Of a DNA stretch of 64,000 bases, positions 56,076 to 64,000 are shown piece by piece. The DNA is from Leptasterias polaris. Taxonomy: Eukaryota > Echinodermata > Asteroidea > Forcipulatida > Asteriidae. Location of the stretch: the NCBI GenBank assembly GCA_037783415.1, contig JAZGTN010000003.1, positions 2,564,501 to 2,628,500 of the forward strand, in the 5' to 3' direction. The translations under genes were made by a program, and so were the position numbers. Within the stretch, counting starts at the first letter, position 1. The number at the start of each line of letters is the position of its first letter. Below the pieces are notes generated by a model. The model searched no databases, was not told the DNA's origin, and worked only from the letters and a program-made list of their open reading frames with translations.

Positions 56076-57966
56076 AAATAGTCTAATTAGAAAAAAAGAC
56101 TTGTAATTTTACAGGATTTTTTTCTGGTTCAGGATTTTCTCATAAATTTCACTTTGCCCGCAAATTATCTGTGGAAACAATTATCTGGAAAGACCTGCAT
56201 TTAATGAGAAGGGAAATGTAACATTTAGCCCATACAATAATCCAATTTGGTTTCTGAGATTTTTCATTTTTTTAACATTTTAACTTATAATCTCAGTTAT
56301 TATCAGAAGTAAGTGAACAGCAGAACTAAATTTTTGCAACACAAACTTCAGTTATTGGTATTATGATGATCTCCCAACCACCCATGTGTTGTATTTTTTA
56401 CATTCTGAGCCACAAGCAGGCCAGATCCATTGCACCAAATTCATGCAGAATTTTTGTTTTATGACAAGGCATCTTCTTTTGAGTGGAGAGCTTTTTGTAG
56501 ACTTTTGATCCATAGTTTATCCTTCCTTTAAAAAATTAAATGAAGCAGATGTTAGAATCAAACGAGATTCTGTGTGTCTAGAGCTTCTATTATGTAGCAA
56601 GATTGGTTATTAGGGATGTACATATAGCCTGAATTGAAAGAAGACTCCACAGACCTTTTATCAGCAGCATCATCAATATTTGTTCTTCTTCTATTTTTGA
56701 TTTGAAAAGCACTCTGGGCTATTTGACATTTCATCTCCTTTTTTTTCAATGATTCCTTCCACTCCTGTAAATCCTGAAATGATCTGTTTTCATCATAACT
56801 CACCTGCCTAGGTCTTGTATACAGTGAACAAACCCAGCTCCTCACCCCCCCCCCCCCCTTTCTCCACAGCCGTGAAACTGAAAACCAAATAGCAATTTTG
56901 TAATCGCACCTTGGAAATTTTTGTTAGGAGTTGTGTTGCCTCTGGATGCAGCTGCTGGTATTAAGTATGGCCTAGATATTCGCCTCTGAAACAAAAGCAT
57001 GTCAGTTATTAGGGTTTGCAGTAAAACCGTGCCTAGAAAATTATACATCTTTCTTGATTAAGTGCTTAAAGTGATTCTGATGAGAGGATGTGAGGATGTA
57101 GCACCTGTTTTGTTTGTTATGCTCACAAGTCCGAGTGTCTTTCGGAGAAAACATGAAGTTTTTTGCTTTTGTGAAATTTCTTTATTTAGGATACTTTGCT
57201 TTTCTGATGAGGCTTCGCTCCTTGAAACGGAAAAGCTAGATTTCATAGAGTGTTTACATTGTATATTCTGCAACAATGCTCACATAAAATGCATTCTGTA
57301 CGTGTTTTAATTATCACACACAGATCGCTGTCGTTTAAAATGTTTTATAATTACCACAAAGAAACTTGTCCACCCCACACTCCCCCCCCCAAAAAAAATA
57401 TATATTAATAAATAAATTAATTAAAATAATTTCTAAATAACATGAACCTATGTAGACACCAACCTTCTGCCATGTCATGCTCTTGCTGTTTGGACAAACG
57501 GCAGAGGAATTGTTATATATTTAGGAAACAACACAACTGCAAAGTGTCCATACCATCCATCCTATAGATATTCATATAGGACTCCTATATTAAATTTTGG
57601 AGTGTCGCAGCAGAATAAATGGCAAAATAAAAGGGTGACACATGTTACTCATATCAATGTACAGATAATACAATTTAATTAATAAAAATACTGAGAAGAT
57701 ATGGATGATTAAATTCCACTGTTTCATGATGTTATTCAAATATCCTCCTTGTTGCTAACTTGTGTGTCATCTTCCCCTTGTGTCTTCAAAAACGGCAAAC
57801 CTGTAATATCGATTATAGTCGAATTAAATTTAAAATTATTGACATCATCTCATAAACCACTTATTTTTACAGATCACATCCTCTCAGTGACTAGGTCACT
57901 TTTTGATGAGAATATTTTTCTGAAGTAGATTTTAAGGATGGAGGCCCAATTTCATGTTGCTGCATA
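56076..57966. other. 1.9 kb without recognised gene
   Basis: Contains a poly-C run at 56845-56858 and an AT-rich low-complexity patch at 57398-57440. The - strand frame 56845-56558 (95 codons, Lys/Gln-rich) has no known domain. Confidence 0.4.
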
Positions 57967-58185
57967 AGGGTCATGTCACACAAGACAACTTTTACAGGCA
58001 AGTTGGAGGTAACCAACTGCACTGTGCATGCTACACTAACCACTTTAGTAGCACAAGAGTAATTTTTCAAACAATGTCTTACGATCCCCAAGAATAATAT
58101 GTAAATATTCAAATGTGAATGGATTCTCTTCTTGCAGATGCCTGGAACTAGTTCCCTGTAAATTGCCCCTATAGTGACATGACTC
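57967..58185. mobile_element. inverted-repeat element family F, copy 2
   Basis: AGGGTCATGTCACACAAGAC at the left and GTGACATGACTCT at the right. GGCAAGTTGGAGGTAACCAACTGCACTG is the inverse of CAGTGCAAGTGGTTACCTCAAAGTTGCC in 39095-39540. 219 bp. Confidence 0.7.
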
Positions 58186-59390
58186 TAACGCTGCATTCTC
58201 TGCACAGGGATTGCTGTTCCCTACTTTATCCGCGTATGAGTGTCTATTTTTTTTTGTAGCCATACTAACAGGGAATCTTGCATATTAGTTCAGTTTCATT
58301 ACTAACTCACACGCTTGGGTTACAGGAAATAACTCCCTACATTGCCAGTACCCTTATTTTCACCACTGTCAGGGCTGTAGTTACGCTGTAGGTGCTGTAG
58401 TCCTTCCTGAAGTATTTGGATAACGTTTTTTGTTTGGGTTTTTTCAATTGCAAGGTCCTGTGAATTCAAATCCAATTACTAAGCAGAACAATTTCAGTCC
58501 TTATTGTCATGGTAACTGTGGAGATATGTTGATTTTTGGGGAGGAGGAGCAGCAGGCTAAACGCACAGGGGCGATACACACACAAGTAAATGATGTAGTT
58601 TATAGTTATAGTTAATTCTCATAAGGTTTGCGGAAACACTATCTAAATTGAATCTTCTGTTTCGAGTTGTGGTGGTTTTGGGAAGAACTGGTTGTGTAAC
58701 AACTTGAAGCTTTAATCGGTATTCTCTGATCGTCTTTTGGAGAACAAAAAAGTAGAAAAAAGAGAAGAGCGTACTCAGTGGTCGAATCGTCAAGTTGTGA
58801 CCAGCCAAATGACTGTGTCAACTGTACTTATTGCGACTGGTTCCCTGTTCATTTACCAGCCACCTTTTCATGTTGAATATTATTTAATTACGTCAAATGT
58901 TTGTAAAATTTTGACTTTGGAAACTGAGAGTTCCAGAAATCACCCCCTAGATATTCTGCCAGTTAATTGGGTTTTTGTATACTGTGATATTTATCAGCTT
59001 TGTGTGTCCTCAGGTGTGCCTTTGCTTAATTGCTGATAATTTGCTCATAAACTGAGTTGAAATCACTGCCTTGGTGTATGTACAGTTCACTTATGTTGTT
59101 CTGTCATCCACTCTAAAGCGTGTGGCTCATCTGCTTCATGCATCATGACCTTCCTAGAGGACTTGTTTTATAAGATCACCGATTGACTACTCTTGTTGTC
59201 CGTTGGTTTTAGAGTATGCGCATATTTGTTTTCGAATTGCTTTTAGACTTCATTTACATGTATATATTTTACATTGAAACTGGATTTGTTTTCCCAAGAG
59301 CCTTTTATTTGCTTTCTTTTAAAGAGATAATTTTTGATCCAGTTGGCCAAAGTATTTGTCCCAATTTGGAGCCGACTGTTCCCCCTAAGT
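58186..59390. other. 1.2 kb without recognised gene
   Basis: Frames at 58430-59036 show no family motifs. No repeats with partners in the window. Confidence 0.4.
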
Positions 59391-59488
59391 TAATAATAGT
59401 AATACATAAATAAGTAAATATCCAAATGAATACACAAATAAGTAAATACATAAATCAAGAAATAAATAAACAAATACATAAATAATCA
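59391..59488 (+). repeat. (AAAT/AAATAC)n low-complexity tract
   Basis: Repeated ACATAAATAAGTAAAT and AAATAAATAAACAAATACATA. It could be the tail of a decayed LINE. Confidence 0.8.
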
Positions 59489-59838
59489 ACAGAACCATTG
59501 AAAAAGAAAACAATGTGTAAAGCAAAACCAAGCAAACAAATAAAAAAAGAAACACTATAAACTAAGTGCAGAAGGCACTTTGGAGACAAACACACTCTCT
59601 ATTTTTTGTTTTTATCCCCGATCTATCTTTGCTGTATGCATTTTAATCCTCATATACATAAATTTCCGTAAGATAAGTATGTTCGGTGTCTCAAGGACTT
59701 GTCATTGTCATCCCTGATGGCAAAGTCCCTGTCCAGCATTAAGAAATCTTGTTCTGTATCTTTTATCCAACTTCAGTGTCTTGCGGACATCAGATAGTCT
59801 ATCATATACAGACCATGTTAACAAAAAGAGTGACTTTG
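59489..59838. other. non-coding stretch
   Basis: No gene. It ends with CTTTG (59834-59838), the left copy of the hAT-like target duplication. Confidence 0.5.
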
Positions 59839-61460
59839 CAGGGGCGGATACAGGGGGGGGGGGGGGCGTGGGGGTGCAAAAAAAACAAAAAAACTAAAAA
59901 AACAAAACAAAAAAAACATCATGGGGAAAAATGAGGGAGAGACAAAGTTAATGACATAGGCCCTACCTGTTAGTTTTTTTTTCAAAAAAGCTACTAATAA
60001 TCCGTACCTCGTACACTTTGTTTCATTTGTGGACCACTATTAATTCACTGACTGATGAGGAATTACACGTGAATCTGTGTGTGTGGACATCGTGTTTTTC
60101 TCACACACTGAACATAAGCGCGAAACACCTGCACATGCCTGGCGCGGGGTCCGGGGGGCGTGAAGATCACACACCCGCAGCGTGAGTCGACCATGCCACC
60201 TGTGTGTGTACATTGTGCAAAGAAGTTTCTGGCTGGAGGTCAGCACGCGCGCGCGCTAAATACAATGTGACCTTTACAATACGAACTTCGGAAACTAGTA
60301 TTAAGATTTAAAAAAAGTGAAGACTTAGCCCCATGAATAGGGCCAATCCACTTCGTATCCTTGGCTCTAGCACCATTGCATTCCTATTTTTGGTTATTAA
60401 ACTTACTAATAGAATGCTACTGTACTTGTAGAAAGCCCTAATACTTAATTGTTTTTTAAAAACATCACAGATCCTTTGGGAAAATTGTTTGCTTTTCGAA
60501 TCGCAAGTGTGATTTTTGTTCCCACATATTATTAACTTGCGCGAAAAACCATTGTCATCTTCCCTCAACAATCCACAACAGTAATACGATCAACTGCTGA
60601 TATTTAATGGGGACCAAACTGATTCACTCAGCGTGCCATCAAGGTCTTGTGAAATACGTGTAATGCGGTGCGCATCTTAAGCCCGTCTGCGCAAAAGATA
60701 TTATGCTCAGCCCGTTATGTAAATCAGTCTGGTCCCCATTAGATCGAATAAATATTGAGAAATTGTTCAGGGAACCCAACTAGTATGGTTCTCGCGCAAG
60801 TTGTTAATACGTGATCAAAAAATTCACTCTCGCGACTCGAAAGGCAATCAATTTTCCCCCAAAATCCGTGATGTAAAAAAAAAATTTGCATTAGGGCTTT
60901 CTACAAGAAAGCCTACAGTAGTAGCATTCGATTTGTAAGTTTTATAACCCGGATTAAAAATTACATCGGGCACAACAATAGGATTGCAATGGTGCTAGGC
61001 TCAATTGGCAAGGATACGAGCAAACGAAGTGGATTGGCCCAATATAGGGCTAGTGAAGACATAGCATCGTATAATCATGGTGTCTCACTCTGTTCAGAAA
61101 ATCACAGATTGTTTTCGTATTCAAGAAAGAGGGTTAATATCTGTTGTGTTTCTTTCAAACTGGTAATTATCAATTGTGCAGATAGTACACCTATATATGC
61201 AGGGCTGGGGGAGGGGGGCTAGGGCCTAACCTCACATTTTCGTACATTAATGTTATTATTGCTCGAGATATTGCATGAGATCGCACCACAGAGCATCTAG
61301 AATCCTAACTGTTTCGGAGCATTTAAGCGGGCCCCGGAACCGGCCCACGTCGTAAGGGCTTCGCATTACGCGCTCGTAGGAGCCACAAATTGCATTCACC
61401 ATTTGCTGCTTGGTAAATTTTCACGCCCCCCCCGTTTGGAAAATCCTGGATCCGCCCCTG
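59839..61460. mobile_element. hAT-like element (CAGGGGCGGAT ends), 5 bp duplication CTTTG
   Basis: CAGGGGCGGATACAGG at the left and CCTGGATCCGCCCCTG at the right are inverse with one mismatch. Subterminal G/C runs (GGGGGG...CGTG and CACGCCCCCCCC) also pair. CTTTG directly flanks both sides (59834-59838 and 61461-61465). CAGGG(G)CGG-type ends are typical of hAT elements in animals. Usual hAT duplications are 8 bp, and some families make 5 or 6. About 886 bp remain when the nested element is removed. No transposase frame. Confidence 0.8.
60327..61051. mobile_element. 725 bp foldback element nested in the hAT-like element, 11 bp duplication
   Basis: The left arm (about 60327-60625) and right arm (about 60735-61051) are a diverged inverted repeat: GGGCCAATCCACTTCGTATCC, CTAGCACCATTGCA, TGTAGAAAGCCCTAAT and TTAACTTGCGCGA all recur inverted in the right arm. 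The centre is marked by AATGGGGACCAAACTGATT and its inverse. Edges are AGCCC...GGGCT. AGTGAAGACTT at 60316-60326 and AGTGAAGACAT at 61052-61062 look like an 11 bp duplication with one change. Long terminal inverted repeats plus a 9-11 bp duplication fit Mutator-like elements. Confidence 0.75.
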
Positions 61461-61465
61461 CTTTG

Positions 61466-62174
61466 TACATTCCGGGGCCTTTCTGGCAGGCAAGAAACTG
61501 CACTGATCTTATGGGAAATTTGACAATTGTTTCATAATTTCCACATAAATTCAAGAGTTATGAAAGTAAAAGCTGAACATATTTCCAGATATGCCCCCAT
61601 TCTTCAAATAAAAAGTTGATATAAATCAGACAGTGCAATCTCAATAAAGGTTTTATGTTTTCTTCCATTGAGCTGTGTACAGGTCAAGCCTGCATAAAGT
61701 CCAAGGTCTGTGACTCTTTTGTCCCTGGTTCAAATCCCAGATCTGAGCCTTGCGTGTAGATCAGGTTTTCAGTCCCTATTTGTTTCTGTGGATGATGGAT
61801 CTTCTCTATTTGGGGGTGTTTCTCCCACATAGAAAACTGACATTTCTTCAACATCTTCTCTACACAGGTATTTTGAGGGTACCTTGGTTTTATTACCAGA
61901 AAATATATAATAATTATAGTAATAATATAAATACATGTATTGCGGAGCACAGCTTGGCTGAATCCTTTGACCCCTACCTTGAGGGCTGTATTAGTTCATG
62001 ACATAACATTAAAGATAGCAAATGATCTGAGTACAATGGTGTACATTTCATGACAAGTTGTGGTTTACATGTGGTAAATTAGAAATGTCACTCATACTTC
62101 TTTTTCAGTACAAGACTTCTGTATAGTCTTCAAACATTGAGATTGCCTGCCTAATCCTGATTCAAAAACAGTCC
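61466..62174. other. stretch with a tRNA-like repeat
   Basis: 61688-61750 (GCATAAAGTCCAAGG ... CCCTGGTTCAAATCCCAG) resembles a tRNA-like SINE head on the + strand with its B box at about 61728-61739, ending in the AT-rich tail near 61900-61935. No gene. Confidence 0.5.
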
Positions 62175-62284
62175 AGAGGTGCGTTTTCGCAGCTGTAACC
62201 AATAACTGTTTTGGTTATTGGCCAGTGATTATAACCAATGAACAATTCAATAGTTATTGGTTACAACCACGAAAGCGCACCCCT
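62175..62284. mobile_element. 110 bp hairpin element (AGNGGTGCGNTTTCG ends)
   Basis: AGAGGTGCGTTTTCGCAGCTGTAACCAATAACTGTT at the left mirrors AATAGTTATTGGTTACAACC, ACGAAAGCGCACCCCT at the right, about 38 bp of inverted repeat with few mismatches. Non-coding. Confidence 0.85.
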
Positions 62285-64000
62285 ACATGTAATTTCTCGG
62301 GTTGACTTTTTTCCAAGTGTTTTCCGGATATACATGTGTGGCAAAACCAAAGGGACCAGAAAAATTAAAATGAATGCTTGCCTTTTTCTGTTTTCTATTT
62401 CATAGATTATGTGCCCTGACCTAAATCACATAAAAAAATGTGCCCGACAATTCTGCTTTTCACCATAAATTGAGCATTGCAGGACACATCTGGAAGATGG
62501 GTGGTGCGACATCCCTCGTCCTCGGCCAAATTTTATGCGAAACAAAATAAGCCGGCATCTGGCCAAGCAAAAACTATGCACAATTTTGTAGAGAAAGACT
62601 GCATTAAAAAGTGATCACAGTGTCAGCACACAGACAGCCCAATATGAAGGGGGCGAAAGCTATGGTGCTGTCATACTTTTTAGTCAATGTGGTGGGCCTT
62701 CAAGTCTCTTTGCTAATTTACTCAATGTTGTGCAGCAGCTGTCCTGTCCAACTTTCTAATGAGATTGAGATAGCTGCAATGCGCGTAATGCGATGTGACA
62801 TACGCACTTACATGGACAACTGTACGTAGTACTTGAGGGCAAGGTGTCATAAGAGAGGCAACCAGGCAAGGCAGTATCAGTTATTAATTTTTGTTTAGAG
62901 ACAGGTGCACGGAAGTCACTTCTTGAGGGTGTGGGGGTGATCCCTCCCCCACTGCCCCATCCCACTCAAGACATAAACAAAAAAAGTGACAAAGCTTCCA
63001 GGCCTGATTTTTATGTCCCAGAGAGAAGATATGTCACTAACAGTTATTCATTTCCATCAGAGTGGTCTGAACGATTAGTAAACATACACATGTATGTTTG
63101 GCTATTGAATGTCATTCCCCACCCACCCACCTTTTTGTTGACACCCGAGGACGTTTACAGACCAGGTCAGAGCTTTTAGTGTGTAATGCATTTTAAGACA
63201 GAGAGGAAATTTTGCACATGTTGAGATATTTACATAAAAAATATAGCTTTTAAGTGTGTGCATTCCCCCTGCCCCCCCCCCCCCCACGATACTCATTCAA
63301 CACTCAACTGATAAAGCAATGCACTGGTAAAGACGGAGGTGATAAATGCTTTTTAGAGCAAATTGCAACAGACAGAAACCTTTTTATTATAACAACCAGG
63401 TGCTAGAATCTGGACCTAGGGAAGAGAAGGGGCTCCCACCCCCATCCTTGCACCCACTCCTGAGCTTCGAAATGAAGTATCACCATAAAGAAAAATACAG
63501 GATGCAATTTTTTTATTGTTGAGTGCATGTTGTTCAACAAGGCAAAATTAGATGAATAATTCTCCTCTACGTTCCTTCTAAAGGAAAAAAAATCATCCAC
63601 TGCATTGGCAAGCTATATTGATTTGATAAAACCACTGAGAACAAAATAATTAACCGTTTTTTTCCTAGTGCCCAATCGAGTAATACATAACTTTAATTCT
63701 CTCTCAACAACAGTTTTTTTCATAATCAACTTAAGATGTCCCTGACCTGCAGTGGTTGTTGTACATTGCATATGCAGTTCTTTTTTATTTCATTTTTTTT
63801 CGTTTTATTTTAACCTTGCATGGGACTCTGAATCAAATCCATAAAATTCTTTAAAAAAACACTGCAAGGCCGGAGCTTCTTTGTCTGATTTAAGGGAAAA
63901 TGGGGACTGTATCATGGTTAGTGATCTGTAACATTGTAGCAAGGAAACAAAACTGTAAAGGTGTGCGATGCATCATCCTGATGGTTAAATCCAATATGTC
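62285..64000. other. 1.7 kb without recognised gene
   Basis: Short frames on both strands (62611-63179, 63403-63600) lack motifs. A poly-C tract lies at 63272-63285. No repeat boundaries identified. Confidence 0.4.

Noticed and set aside
59749..59934. Gly/Lys-rich frame near the G run
   Set aside because: It crosses the left end of the hAT-like element and a poly-A-like stretch, so its composition is low complexity only.

Overview
This is AT-rich eukaryotic DNA with almost no coding sequence. I see no operons, ribosome-binding sites, CRISPR arrays, rRNA or intact tRNA genes. The only host-gene signal is one good internal exon on the + strand (12967-13219, Ser/Pro/Arg-rich, with splice sites), one weaker phase-compatible exon candidate (14295-14429), and a GC-richer block (19130-19620) that could be an exon or a regulatory element. 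Most of the window therefore reads as intron or intergenic DNA. The repeat content, namely tRNA-Leu-headed SINEs with TAA tails, many short foldback elements, TTAA-flanked elements and scattered TACATGTA palindromes, looks to me like a marine deuterostome, probably an echinoderm and perhaps a sea star. That is recollection of repeat style, not a database result.

Region by region. 1-9 kb: short inverted-repeat elements, a degenerate ~150-180 bp tandem array (3650-4395), SINE copies and a near-perfect 168 bp hairpin (5790-5957). 9-11.2 kb: a 206 bp tandem duplication of tRNA-Leu-like SINE DNA, then a three-layer nest (SINE, foldback element, TTAA element). 12.9-14.5 kb: the exon signals. 15.7-16.5 kb: the 3' end of a LINE on the - strand with 145 readable codons of reverse-transcriptase C-terminal sequence. 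18-25 kb: foldback elements, a ~20 bp minisatellite (22197-22610) and a 155 bp tandem duplication (23584-23850).

25.7-30.4 kb is the most complex mobile block. A broken piggyBac-type transposase gene (27341 to about 26495, - strand) is split by a 164 bp element with perfect inverted ends and a TA duplication, and has lost its catalytic part. Beside it lies a 2.33 kb element bounded by 13 bp perfect inverted ends (27817-30146) whose two subterminal zones are packed with TTGGTGTA/TTGGTGCA boxes. I do not recognise this family, and it is the best candidate for something undescribed.

32-53 kb: several foldback families in two or more copies, a GGATCC-rich minisatellite (42786-43136), and a 766 bp structure with 139 bp inverted arms enclosing a LINE 3' coding remnant (43614-44379). 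53-64 kb: SINE and foldback copies, plus a hAT-like element (59839-61460) with a 5 bp duplication, itself hit by a 725 bp foldback element with an 11 bp near-perfect duplication suggestive of Mutator-like transposition.

The genes do not form a pathway. What can be read is a history of nested transposition. Nearly all elements are non-autonomous, and no intact transposase or reverse transcriptase is present.
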